Shown one piece after another: positions 48,301 to 54,968 of a DNA stretch of 64,000 nucleotides. A program made the position numbers and the translations under genes. This DNA comes from Chitinophagaceae bacterium (lineage in GTDB: Bacteria > Bacteroidota > Bacteroidia > Chitinophagales > Chitinophagaceae), in the NCBI GenBank assembly GCA_027489035.1, contig JAIYAN010000015.1:1-64000 (forward strand). Direction: 5' to 3'. Below the pieces are notes generated by a model, which was given only the letters and a program-made list of their open reading frames with translations, ran no database searches and had not been told where the DNA came from. Positions within the stretch are counted from its first letter, which is position 1. Each line of letters begins with the position of its first letter.

Positions 48301-50487
48301 ACAATAACAAATGTTTCTCCAAGTGCATCACCAGCAACCATTACACAAACGTTGGTTAGCAATGTATGTGGAGCTAGGGTATATCGTTATACAGCTGCAG
48401 CAGTAACCAATGCAGTAGGATACAATTGGACATTGCCGATTTCTGTAGGTGGAATAAGTGGCGTAGTTGTAGACTCTGGAGATGCCACAAATTCAAGGGT
48501 AATTCTGGTGAGGTATGCATCAACGTTGGCTGCATTTACAACAGATAGTATCAAAGTAAGGGCATATTCAGCTTGTGGTACCACAGTAAATAGATCGGCT
48601 AGATTATTGAATACATTGTTTACGGTTCCAACAGCACCAGCAACGATTACAATCACACCAATTGTTACCAATATTTGTGGTGCTAAGCGTTACAGATATA
48701 CTGCACCATCATTGCCAGTGGCAACAACTACAGCTGTAGGGGCAACAGGGTATATATGGGCATTCACGGGTGTATTGGGCGCTTCAATTGATTCGGGTAA
48801 TGTTAATTCAAAAGTAATAACGGTTGCGTTTAGTAGCAATGCAGCAGCTGCAACAGGTGATAGTATCAAATTAGCATACAGTTCATCATGTGGCAATAGT
48901 TTGTTTAGAGCATCTAAATTTACCAATGTATTAATATCAGCACCATTGTCTCCAATGGTTACGGTAACTCCAGTACAAACCAATGTATGTGGAGCAAGAA
49001 AATATCGTTACACCGCATCTGCATTAACAGCTGCTACAACAACAGCAGGTGCTGCAACAGGTTGGTTATGGTCATTGCCAGCAGAAGGTACAGTAGGTTC
49101 GACAGGTACGCTTGATTCTGGAAATGTAAATGCACAAACGATTGTGATGACATATACTTCAAACGCAGCAGCTGCAGCGGGCGATACCATAAGGGTAGCC
49201 TACACATCAGCATGTGGATTAAGTGTAGCCAAAGCAACCAAGCTTACAAATACTTCATTAGCAGCACCATTAGCACCAGCAACGGTTACCATAACACCAT
49301 TGGTGACCAATATTTGTGGTGCAAGAAAATATCGTTACACAGCAGCTGGATTAGTTGCATCTACCACGACTGCTACGGCAGCAACAGGTTGGTTATGGTC
49401 TTTACCTGTGGAGGGAACTGTTGGATCAACAGGCGTTTTAGATTCTGGTTCTATTAGCTCACAAACCATCGTTGTGGTGTACAGTTCAAATGCAGTAGCC
49501 ATTGCAGGAGATAGCATTCGGGTACGTTACACATCTGGTTGTGGATTGGGTGCAGCAAAAGCAACCAAATTAACCAATACGTTACTGGGTGCTCCATTGG
49601 CACCGGCAACCATTACCATTGCTACCGTAAGTGATATTTGTGGCGCTCGTGTTTACAGATACACAGCGCCTGCACTACCTATTGCAACTACAACAGCCGG
49701 AGCGGCTTCGGGATACTTGTGGCATATGCCGATGGGTTCACTCGGAGTTACAGGCGTATTGGATTCTGGAACGTTAAGTGGCAGAGTAATTAAAATAAGA
49801 TACAGCAGCAATTCAGCCGCATTAACAGGCGATAGTATTAAAGTGCTATACACTTCAGATTGTGGAAATAGTCCAGCTAAAGCGCAGAAATTATCAAACC
49901 TTGCGCCAACATTGTTGGCAGCTCCAACCGCTTTAACCGGTACAACAAGTATTTGTTCTGCAGTAGGTACATCAACCAGCAATAGGTACATTGCTTCAGC
50001 GGTTACTGGTGCATTATCTTATGTTTGGACATTACCAGCAGGTGCAGTGTTGGATAGTGGAAGTAACGGCGTAAGAATAAAAGTTCGTTTCTTGACTGCG
50101 GGTGCTAACGATAGTATTTTCGTACAGGCAGTAGGTACTAACGGTTGCGCAGGAGCGAAGCGAGTGTTGAAATTGGTAACCACAGGTTGTGTTACACAAT
50201 TGATTTCAAGAACCAATGTGCCTTCAACAATCAAAACGTATATTGATCCAATGAAATTAAACGTTTATCCAAACCCAACTACAAATGCATTCCAATTATT
50301 TGTAAAAACACCAAATGCATCAAAAATCACTATGCGTATTTTAGATGTACAAGGTCGTTTAATCAAAACCATTTCTTTTAACTCAGATGAAACCATCGCT
50401 TTCGGAAATGATTTAAAATCCGGCGTGTATATGGTAGAAGTGAGAGAAGGGAATGTGGTGAAAACGGTTAGGGTAGTGAAGTATTAA
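39310..50487 (+). CDS. Giant T9SS-secreted kelch/GEVED/Ig-repeat surface protein (3,725 residues)
   Basis: Signal peptide 1-20 (ends LNAQS). Order by residue: kelch-type propeller about 30-395 ('GYIGGGMYP', 'GKGYFIGGRT', 'NKGYFYGGLSG'); Ig-like 396-500; carboxypeptidase-regulatory-like domains about 590-880; an unassigned region about 1020-1345 with 'ILHAPPGDQSSSFWE'; Ig-like parts; Calx-beta-like about 1686-1816; four short P(T/A)GYC repeats 1830-1917; four GEVED domains 1924-2512 (each with 'FIDYNRDG.F' and 'GYGEVEDY'); Ig 2518-2585; eight 'GCDS...LNLT' modules 2591-3000; five or six 'ICGARKYRYTA' PKD-like repeats 3000-3560; T9SS type A domain from about 3645 ('LNVYPNPTTNAFQLF'). A cell-surface adhesin or matrix protein is likely; no catalytic site is evident. 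It follows the DUF4907 gene and ends at a terminator. Confidence 0.9.
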   Translation: MKKLLLLIVILLSVTNFLNAQSCATSAGWTTMASIPGATVGTPNYNTNPTSIRYSSFGFSIGNMGYIGGGMYPTSGQLATGATYWRSDFWEYNPSSNSWTQKADIINSYSVNVSNTYSATTNNGGIIEARGFSVGGKGYFIGGRTRNNTGGIIYSGYFQEYDPASNTWTDRASALSSACDLVYCKAPATFTINGVAYVGSAQTSSNTANGCNYNNNAVYNQSRKWYRFDQNTMSFSSIPDYPGTSQVNPVGFGGKNKGFLIERNELWKYDPSANTWTNTLSNYPNNVYTNNQASFTIGDFAYIGGGFTESNNYGSANFYEFNMALEKYTGAVSSSNNTGSTTWNIPWSSGLSEIAAFSIGNKGYFYGGLSGANNGPYQVGGALYEFTPQGSQKNIRVQLQSGSLCKGSTFNVTAIDYPCYNSYPSDNVFTAQLSDANGFFSNASPTVIGTSTASSSYTNTFSATIPAGTPSGSRYRIRVVASNPYTIGYDNGYDITISDPGSAGTISHPYSVPYPSELASDQIASSAAANGASSYLWQSSTDNSSWTTIPNAIGTTYTLTGTNQNDVYFRRGAILACLATVYTPSVLLRVYSASNNRLNGTISGTVRSNNGVGVFGITITAQKNVGLSGSPQSKTYTTTTDQTGAYTIPNIFYGDLNNGDPSSVAFTITASKAGHTFTPATNTATLSLSIPSVGSKDFTDLSTYSVAGKVTQTCASCEVGFQTDSLNGVQLGVTKNGVILPSSTTGASVYGRYANTFTDPGTYKFTPSKTGHRFNPAQQDVTIINTDVSGINFADTTQYTISGVLRAGANEIIGSAQLEFTDTVAGRTTKFKKIVNTAADGSFSVTLPARKYKMRMNTFTPTGLGTDIAVNDLLTWFNTTLKDSSYINIDTSNQTFNLTYHRAPVLVIDNLPDTSCGNYIVFKQDEPKAFTVKVYEGTILHNCLLSYDSVSTVKINTNVHVKDVNQILTYTPLNGLAQVQLLGGSPNIVAPFDKFFNVTFTDRYNRVATNLSRNVKVLGLMADPGTFTTVSPSVPILILHAPPGDQSSSFWEQTQTTETAMRFSALTDKTTGAFADVKIGASFETGIGFVTETSIWANVNASISNSQRVNKATEAILSSSTTVGYATQPNGGDVYVGGAMNLCYSVAHEIQYASACNLGIKNSLAVAPKGFATTYTYSESFITETLIPSLQFIAANNPDSSSKYTNQIKVWEQVIANNNANKDRAEFVRNRSFDGNAGPITESTTSSSTQSSSLEFEVEIDRNMAISAGVEIGGSGFNGGVNIDLKMTTGNSSTNTNTSSTTMGYTLDDDDAGDYFSVDVKKDPVYNTPVFVLVAGTASCPAEPIAQSRDNVQLSIPTPEIRNIPANGEALFQLQLQNTSESRETRTYFLTFNQSSNPNGALVTIGGSPVTSNISYTIPYLGSQTVTVAVRKSASSNIYSYEGLEFTLSDACEGGVGKSNTISAYFQSPCSDLILNSPVNNWVAKSSNNNILTIEFTGYNLSNLQSVALEYAHAGRGDWRTDTTIYQNFISNTISSILNWNIARIADGEYDIRMKLNCVSGSGYTQRLTGIIDRESPRLLGLPKPTDRNYVSGDEISMTYSENLQTNNLNTNKVTMTRMLDGTDIPVQVSGYQNKVMIVPLTNINTFATGEAIRVISTQMADIYENESAISDTFLFNVGASVSTNSNRKVTLSNLVATKRAIFENSGDSLQIRFSVPTASAHNTVVHYLVSGSAAFESDYNNSFSSGQNLTTEFNGTQGTINIPANATSAILRIKPIADDNLEANETVKIRLLSGGDYKLGPDSLIVITDTIKNDDLNQPEITLGDVPRTYPTGYCATTTDNSLAKPYIWNVPTTLPAGYCTTLMDNASIRPYVWNVPITLPAGYCAIQTDYSLLKPLADATTVEIPNTMPTGYCYADAPYNGDEQIFSVSFGSMNNVQTENCTTSYTDYSTSIVPPTVHLNETVPFSVFTDECDGYYYYPSGMSIFIDYNRDGNFDESTEMAYTTNGITTSPNIRSGNVVIPANATPGLTKIRVVVSESNPSPGSCGNLGYGEVEDYAIIIDPTLATNILEDEQIFAVSFGTMNNIQTENCSSNYTDFSASVVAPVVSVGELVSFSVLTDECDAGPYFSSGMSVFIDYNRDGDFEDANERAYTTSATTISPNTRSGNIVIPVDAAEGLTKMRIVVAEGVVSPSSCMNLGYGEVEDYSIMIHGIPTPQSINDDQQIFAVNFGSMNNVQSENCSSNYTDYSTTVTAPVVTTGTNVPFSVLTDECDAAPYYSSGMSIFIDYNRDGDFDDSGEKAYTTNGTAISPNTRTGNIYIPTDATLGLTKMRVVVQEGDIAPASCISLGYGEVEDYAIMIHNVPPVQSVLDDEQIKAVSFGTMNNEQSDNCNTNYTDYSSSVAVPTVLFGESVPFSIVTDECDYAPYYASGMSIFIDYNRDGDFDDLGEKAYTTNETTISPNTRSGEIVIPTNATRGLTKMRVVVAEGVASPDACIPMGYGEVEDYGVMIMDGEAAKICQGGTAVLSANDQIDGQSVYSYVWKLGNNIIGTSRNITINAAGTYTLKVYTSNGFSGASTPYVVTATAPPSSDLFVAVCPSQLPYSWNGINYNTTGNYNRTISNANGCDSIVNLHFTVKSNSYTVETISAIDSYEWHGTVYNASTNTATWTGVNAAGCDSIVTLNLTIIPICVPVERVFDIIACNSYTWHGIRFTNSVNGIEWTTLNYRGCDSTEILNLTIKRSSTSTTNVTVCASQMPYLWNNTIYSTAGTFTKRFNNAAGCDSTEKLVLTVNAVSSSTINVSVCANDMPYTWNDIIYNTGGSFTQTFTNSRGCDSTSTLILTVKPVSNSSNSLSICSSQLPLNWNGLTLTATGTYSASFNNINGCDSIAVLNLTVKEVSNVVETVDATGSSYNWHGTTFTASNYTATWVGINSAGCDSIVTLNLTLTNDCVPTERTFNVTACNIYYFHGIRLTSSTSLEWVGVNAGGCDSVEILNLTITNVSPSASPATITQTLVSNVCGARVYRYTAAAVTNAVGYNWTLPISVGGISGVVVDSGDATNSRVILVRYASTLAAFTTDSIKVRAYSACGTTVNRSARLLNTLFTVPTAPATITITPIVTNICGAKRYRYTAPSLPVATTTAVGATGYIWAFTGVLGASIDSGNVNSKVITVAFSSNAAAATGDSIKLAYSSSCGNSLFRASKFTNVLISAPLSPMVTVTPVQTNVCGARKYRYTASALTAATTTAGAATGWLWSLPAEGTVGSTGTLDSGNVNAQTIVMTYTSNAAAAAGDTIRVAYTSACGLSVAKATKLTNTSLAAPLAPATVTITPLVTNICGARKYRYTAAGLVASTTTATAATGWLWSLPVEGTVGSTGVLDSGSISSQTIVVVYSSNAVAIAGDSIRVRYTSGCGLGAAKATKLTNTLLGAPLAPATITIATVSDICGARVYRYTAPALPIATTTAGAASGYLWHMPMGSLGVTGVLDSGTLSGRVIKIRYSSNSAALTGDSIKVLYTSDCGNSPAKAQKLSNLAPTLLAAPTALTGTTSICSAVGTSTSNRYIASAVTGALSYVWTLPAGAVLDSGSNGVRIKVRFLTAGANDSIFVQAVGTNGCAGAKRVLKLVTTGCVTQLISRTNVPSTIKTYIDPMKLNVYPNPTTNAFQLFVKTPNASKITMRILDVQGRLIKTISFNSDETIAFGNDLKSGVYMVEVREGNVVKTVRVVKY
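45079..46863 (+). repeat. Four tandem GEVED coding repeats, 447-450 bp
   Basis: The D(E/Q)QI motif that opens each unit falls at 45079, 45526, 45976 and 46426, spacings 447, 450 and 450 bp. Each unit has C..(S/N)YTDYS, 'TDECD', 'SGMS(I/V)FIDYNRDG' and 'GYGEVEDY'. The Asp-rich loop may bind calcium. Confidence 0.9.
47080..48310 (+). repeat. Eight coding repeats ending GCDS...LNLT
   Basis: Units of about 50 residues each contain 'Y.W.(G/N)' (WHG in four), a Trp/Phe strand and 'GCDS...L.LT(I/V)'. One unit of the same type lies in the adhesin at 1057-1200. Confidence 0.8.
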
Positions 50488-50508
50488 CTGTTGATTTCTT
50501 AAAATATA

Positions 50509-50548
50509 AAAGCGGCCTGTTCATTAATTTGGGCAGGCTGTTTTGTTT
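50509..50548 (+). terminator. Terminator of the giant gene
   Basis: AAAGCGGCCTG (50509-50519) pairs with CAGGCTGTTTT (50534-50544) through 11 bp including G-T pairs, then T-rich sequence. Confidence 0.8.
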
Positions 50549-51055
50549 AAAAAAGGTTTAAGTCGCTTTGCTGGTTTAAAGGTTTAAGGGTTTAATGGTT
50601 GGAAGTATTTTCCGTTTTGGCTTCTTGAACCGGTAGCGTATTTTAATGTCAATGTGCTCAAGCTTCCTTTACCTTTTTTGAGAAGGGTATTAAGAGGTTT
50701 AAGTTGCTTCCCTGCTATAAAGGAATAAGGGTTTAATGGTTGGAAGCATTTTAAGTTTTTGGCTTATTGAACCTTTTGAATTAATAGAATATAATGAAGA
50801 TTAGTATAATCTAACTTATTGAACCTTTTGAACCCATTGAACCTCCCAAACCTTTTCCTTCTTTGATGATTGGTGATAACAAAACATCGGAAGTTTTTTT
50901 TGATATAAAGACACGAAGATTTTTTAAAAATTAAGTAGCAAATAAATGGAAAATACTTCCACCATTAAACCATTAAACAATTAAACCCTTAAACGTATCC
51001 CCAACCTCTTAAACGTCTTAAACGTCTTGTAAGGGTTGAAGATTTTCAACCCCTA
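50549..51055. repeat. Repeat-filled convergent spacer
   Basis: Contains GGTTTAAGGGTTTAATGGTTGGAAG blocks (about 50568-50610 and 50695-50745), TTGAACC runs (50764-50845), a truncated 50-bp element (50862-50890), GACACGAAG (50911-50919), GGAAAATACTTCC with TTAAACCATTAAAC text (50948-50995), an AAACGTCTTAAACGTCTT run (51003-51028) and the 25-bp palindrome. No gene. Confidence 0.85.
51031..51055. repeat. 25-bp palindromic repeat, copy 3, overlapping the purB stop
   Basis: AAGGGTTGAA-GATT-TTCAACCCCTA; its last three bases (51053-51055) are the purB TAG on the minus strand. On that strand it could serve as a weak hairpin after purB. Confidence 0.8.
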
Positions 51056-52384
51056 CACCCCCGTATAACTATGCGGCGTTATTGCTTTTAATTCTGCTTT
51101 TACTGCTGCAGATACTTTCAGCTTTGATATAAATTGATGAATCGCTTTTTTATCAATAACCGTTCCTCTGGTAAGTTCTTTTAATGCCTCATAAGGAGCA
51201 GGATAGTTTTCACGGCGCAAGACAGTTTGTATAGCTTCTGCTACTACAGCCCAATTGGATTCTAAATCTGATTTTAGTTTGGGTTCATTCAAAATTAATT
51301 TCCCCAATCCTTTTTCTATAGATTTTATCGCGATGATAGTGTGTGCTATTGGAACGCCGATGTTCCTTAGAACTGTACTGTCTGTTAAATCTCTTTGTAG
51401 TCTTGAAATTGGAAGCTTTGCAGATAGGTGTTCTAAAATAGCGTTTGCCATTCCTAAATTTCCTTCTGCATTTTCAAAATCAATAGGGTTTACTTTATGT
51501 GGCATAGCGCTACTGCCAACTTCTCCCTTCTTCGTTTTTTGTTTGAAATAATCCATGCTTACATAACTCCATATATCTCTGCACAAATCAATTAAAATGG
51601 TGTTGATTCTTTTGATGGCATCAAAATGTGTGGCTAATAAATCATAATGTTCAATTTGTGTGGTGTATTGCTGACGTTGCAATCCAAGTTTGTCTTCCAA
51701 CAATTCATCTGCAAATTTCTTCCAGTTGTATTTTGGAAACGCCACATGATGCGCGTTGAAGTTTCCAGTAGCCCCACCAAATTTTCCAGAAAAAGGAATG
51801 TAGCTAAATAACTGAACCTGATTTTCTAATCGCTCTACAAATACCTTCAACTCTTTACCCAATTTTGTTGGAGATGCCGATTGACCATGCGTACGCGCCA
51901 ACATTGGAATGTCTTTCCAGCTTTGCGCTAGCTTATAAATATATTGTTGTACGTTCAAAATGGCAGGTAGATATTCCAATTCCATGGAATCTTTCCATAA
52001 CATCGGAACCGCTGTGTTGTTGATATCTTGAGAAGTTAATCCAAAATGAACCCATTCTTTTAATGCACTCAACCCGATTTTATCTAATGTTGATTTTAAA
52101 AAATACTCAACCGCTTTAACATCATGATTGGTTGTTTTTTCCGTTTGCTTGATCGTTTCAGCATCTTCAACCGAAAAATTATTCACAACATCGCGTAAAA
52201 TAGTTTTTTGCTTGTTGTCTAACTTAAAGAATTTCTTTTCTGCCAAAAAAATAAAGTATTCAACTTCAACTTTCAAGCGATATTTTATCAGGGCATACTC
52301 CGAGTAATATTCGGTTAATTCTTTAGTAGCATTTGCGTATCTGCCATCAATTGGCGAAATGTTGGTGAGTGATGTATTATTCAT
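51053..52384 (-). CDS. purB: Adenylosuccinate lyase
   Basis: 443 residues; cleaves SAICAR and adenylosuccinate in purine synthesis. Fumarase-superfamily signature 'GEVGSSAMPHKVNPIDFENAEG' (in part) with the catalytic Ser loop, 'TRTHGQ'-type motif as 'ARTHGQSASPT', and 'TTNHDVKAVEYF'. The sequence style is the E. coli PurB branch. The stop codon lies inside a palindromic repeat and a -7 box ends 5 nt before the ATG. Confidence 0.97.
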   Translation of the reverse strand: MNNTSLTNISPIDGRYANATKELTEYYSEYALIKYRLKVEVEYFIFLAEKKFFKLDNKQKTILRDVVNNFSVEDAETIKQTEKTTNHDVKAVEYFLKSTLDKIGLSALKEWVHFGLTSQDINNTAVPMLWKDSMELEYLPAILNVQQYIYKLAQSWKDIPMLARTHGQSASPTKLGKELKVFVERLENQVQLFSYIPFSGKFGGATGNFNAHHVAFPKYNWKKFADELLEDKLGLQRQQYTTQIEHYDLLATHFDAIKRINTILIDLCRDIWSYVSMDYFKQKTKKGEVGSSAMPHKVNPIDFENAEGNLGMANAILEHLSAKLPISRLQRDLTDSTVLRNIGVPIAHTIIAIKSIEKGLGKLILNEPKLKSDLESNWAVVAEAIQTVLRRENYPAPYEALKELTRGTVIDKKAIHQFISKLKVSAAVKAELKAITPHSYTGV

Positions 52385-52389
52385 AGCCG

Positions 52390-52397
52390 CAAAAATA
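52390..52397 (-). promoter_or_regulatory. Candidate -7 box of purB
   Basis: TATTTTTG on the minus strand fits TAnnTTTG exactly and ends 5 nt before the purB ATG, implying a near-leaderless mRNA. No clear -33 box. Confidence 0.45.
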
Positions 52398-52424
52398 AGC
52401 TGAATTCGGGAAATATGTTTAAGT

Positions 52425-52650
52425 GATTGGCCACGAAGTTTTATAACACGAAGGCACGAAGACGCAAAGACACGAAGTTTTTTAATTAATACGATTAAAT
52501 GGAAAATACTTCCAACCTTAAACCCTTAGAATATTAAACCAGCGCAGCAATTTAAACTTTGTTCTCGAACTTTGATGATTGGTGATAACACCAACATCGG
52601 CAGACGAAAATCCCCAACCTCATAAACCTCATAAACCTCTTAAACATAAA
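52425..52650. repeat. Repeat-filled divergent spacer between purB and mqnA
   Basis: CACGAAG-type run (52431-52480), GGAAAATACTTCC with TTAAACCCTTAG text (52500-52560), the 50-bp element (52571-52620), then ACCTCATAAACCTC 9-mers up to 52645. Confidence 0.8.
52571..52620 (+). repeat. 50-bp dispersed element, copy B
   Basis: TTTGATGATTGGTGATAACA... ending CCCCAACCT, with TTGGTG-ATAA-CACCAA hairpin; 48 of 50 positions match 38541-38590. A truncated form is at 50862-50890. Confidence 0.85.
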
Positions 52651-52655
52651 TTGAT

Positions 52656-52663
52656 TATTTTCG
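52656..52663 (+). promoter_or_regulatory. Candidate -7 box of mqnA
   Basis: TATTTTCG (one mismatch), 18 bp before the GTG start, directly after the repeat block. Confidence 0.4.
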
Positions 52664-52681
52664 CCACACAAAATCAATCTC

Positions 52682-53425
52682 GTGGCAATCAGAAAAATCA
52701 AAGTTGGTGCAGTAAGTTATTTAAATACAAAGCCTTTGGTGTATGCTTTTGAAAATGGAGCAATGGCAAATGAAATGGAATTAATGTTTGATTATCCATC
52801 CAAAGTAGCACAAATGCTGATAAATGATGAGATTGATTTGGGCTTGGTACCTGTTGCCGTTATTCCACGAGTGTCAAATGCACAAATCGTTTCAAATTTT
52901 TGCATAGGTGCTACCAATCCAGTGGCCAGCGTTTGTTTGTTTAGTCAAGTGCCCATTCAAGAAATTAAGTCTGTTATATTGGATTATCAAAGCCGAACTT
53001 CGGTAGCCTTGTTGAAGATTTTGTTGAAAGATTTCTGGAAAACCTCTCCTGATTTTATTGCGTCAGAAGTAGGTTTTGAAAAAGATATTAACGGCACAAC
53101 TGCTGCACTAATCATTGGTGATAGGGCACTTTTAGAATTAAAGCATTACTCTTTTGCTTATGATCTGGCGGAAGCTTGGCAACAAATGACCAACCTGCCT
53201 TTTGTTTTTGCAGTTTGGGTGGCCAACAAATCATTGCCTGAAGAATTTATATCCCAATTCAATCTTTCCATCAAAAATTCATTGACCCACATAGATAAAA
53301 TAGTTGAATCTATTGGCTTTCAAGAATATGATTTAAATGTTTATTTCAAAGAGAATATTGATTATATCCTTGATGATAAAAAAATGGAGGGACTAAAACT
53401 TTTCCTGTCTAAAATTGAAAACTGA
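52682..53425 (+). CDS. mqnA: Chorismate dehydratase (futalosine menaquinone pathway)
   Basis: 247 residues from a GTG start. 'VGAVSYLNTKPLVYAFE' (8-24), 'GLVPVAVIPR' and 'LDYQSRTSVALLKILL' fit MqnA, which makes 3-enolpyruvoylbenzoate from chorismate in the first step of the futalosine route. The fold is periplasmic-binding-protein-like, but there is no signal peptide, as expected. MqnD is a related alternative; the SYLNTKPL motif favours MqnA. It converges with the flippase gene with one base between stops. Confidence 0.88.
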   Translation: MAIRKIKVGAVSYLNTKPLVYAFENGAMANEMELMFDYPSKVAQMLINDEIDLGLVPVAVIPRVSNAQIVSNFCIGATNPVASVCLFSQVPIQEIKSVILDYQSRTSVALLKILLKDFWKTSPDFIASEVGFEKDINGTTAALIIGDRALLELKHYSFAYDLAEAWQQMTNLPFVFAVWVANKSLPEEFISQFNLSIKNSLTHIDKIVESIGFQEYDLNVYFKENIDYILDDKKMEGLKLFLSKIEN

Positions 53426-53426
53426 T

Positions 53427-54920
53427 TTATTTTTTCTTAAATCGATTGGTAACGGTTAGCATTACCTGCTTTACATCCGGTGAAATGTTTCTCCAATAAA
53501 ATAAGCTAATATATAACATACTAAATATGGCTAAAGAACCAATAATAGCAACGATTCCTTCGAGGTTTTTGGTGGCAAAATAGGCAGTACAATAGGATAG
53601 CGTTGCAATGATCAATAGCTCTAACGTTTTAATCGTAAATGGCTGCATGTTGAACTTCTTCAATAAAAATACATATCTAATGCTGTTGTAAATGGTAAAG
53701 GAAAATAAATTGGCAATTGCCGGACCTAAAATGCCATACCGATTTGTTAGAAAATAACTGAGCGGAATAATCATAATGGTCAATAATAAACTTGACCACA
53801 ATTCAAATCGCCAAAATGTTGATGTGCCAATAATTTGACTGTTTACTCCAGTTCCAACCTCTATAATGGTTACCATTCCCAATAAAAAGAAAACCCATTT
53901 TCCTTCGAGATAATCTAAATTAATATTGAATAAAATAATGGTGTTTTCAAAATTCAACCACACACAAAAAAAAACAAATAAAGAAAATCCAAGCATATTA
54001 ATTGACGTCCTTTTGTATATGCGTTCAACTTCAATTAGGTTTTTATCTTTCCAGGCTCTTGCTAATAATGGAATAGTTATGGCTACAATGCTTCTGAAGG
54101 GAACTTGTAATATAGACACCATATATGAGGCTAAACCAAAAATGCCTACTTTTCCAAGACTTTGTTTTGCTGCAAGAATGATTCCGTCAATACTTTGCCT
54201 GAGCACACTAACGATAATCGTTAAAAAGGTTAGACTAATAATGGCAATTATTTTTTTTCTAAACTTTTTGGTTACTTTACTTGGTTTAAACGTTAGCCAT
54301 AATTGATTATTTAATTTTAAATGAATGACCAGAAACAACACAATAAATAAATATTGAAATGCAAAAAAAATGATGAAAGACTTAAAATCGATATAATTAA
54401 AAATCTTTAAAAGAATCAGAATTAAGGTGTAAACTCTTAAAATTGTTTCTTTGAGCAAACTTGTTATTACACCTTTTTGAAACCCGTAGGAATATGATTC
54501 AAGTATATTAAATAAAAGAACAAAAAAAGCCATTGGTATAATCCAATAAAAATACTCTACTAGTAGAATAGAGTTTGTACTGAATTTTTTTACGATAATG
54601 GGTTCGATTAAGAATAATCCACCTGCTGTGAAAAAAAATCCAATCATTGATATAATTAAAGCAACACCTAAAATGTCATTTTTCTTTGGAGGTAAATTAT
54701 CCGAATAATAAGGGAAAAATTTAAAAAGATAAGAAGTAACACCAAAAGTTGAAAATGCAAAAACAAGTTGACTAATTTCAATCATTGATCTTGTTAATCC
54801 ATTTTGATCAACAGTAAACCAATTTTTATGTGTAAGAAAATAGGTATTTAATCCGCCAATCAGAAACCCCAAATAAATCCAAAATGTGGCTTTAATGCTT
54901 TTTTTTCTTATATCCGACAT
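53427..54920 (-). CDS. Wzx-type polysaccharide flippase
   Basis: 497 residues with about 12-14 membrane helices and few charged loops. Start 'KKSIKATFWIYLGFLIGGLNTYFL' (in part), 'GVTSYLFKFFPYY' and 'SILQVPFRSIVAITIPLLARAWK' (in part) resemble oligosaccharide-lipid flippases of the MATE/PST superfamily. Exports lipid-linked glycan repeat units across the inner membrane. It heads, in position though not in strand for all genes, a surface-glycan region. Confidence 0.88.
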   Translation of the reverse strand: MSDIRKKSIKATFWIYLGFLIGGLNTYFLTHKNWFTVDQNGLTRSMIEISQLVFAFSTFGVTSYLFKFFPYYSDNLPPKKNDILGVALIISMIGFFFTAGGLFLIEPIIVKKFSTNSILLVEYFYWIIPMAFFVLLFNILESYSYGFQKGVITSLLKETILRVYTLILILLKIFNYIDFKSFIIFFAFQYLFIVLFLVIHLKLNNQLWLTFKPSKVTKKFRKKIIAIISLTFLTIIVSVLRQSIDGIILAAKQSLGKVGIFGLASYMVSILQVPFRSIVAITIPLLARAWKDKNLIEVERIYKRTSINMLGFSLFVFFCVWLNFENTIILFNINLDYLEGKWVFFLLGMVTIIEVGTGVNSQIIGTSTFWRFELWSSLLLTIMIIPLSYFLTNRYGILGPAIANLFSFTIYNSIRYVFLLKKFNMQPFTIKTLELLIIATLSYCTAYFATKNLEGIVAIIGSLAIFSMLYISLFYWRNISPDVKQVMLTVTNRFKKK

Positions 54921-54968
54921 ATTGAATTTATAATAATTTAGTTAGTTGAAAGCAGTTGAAAATAACAG

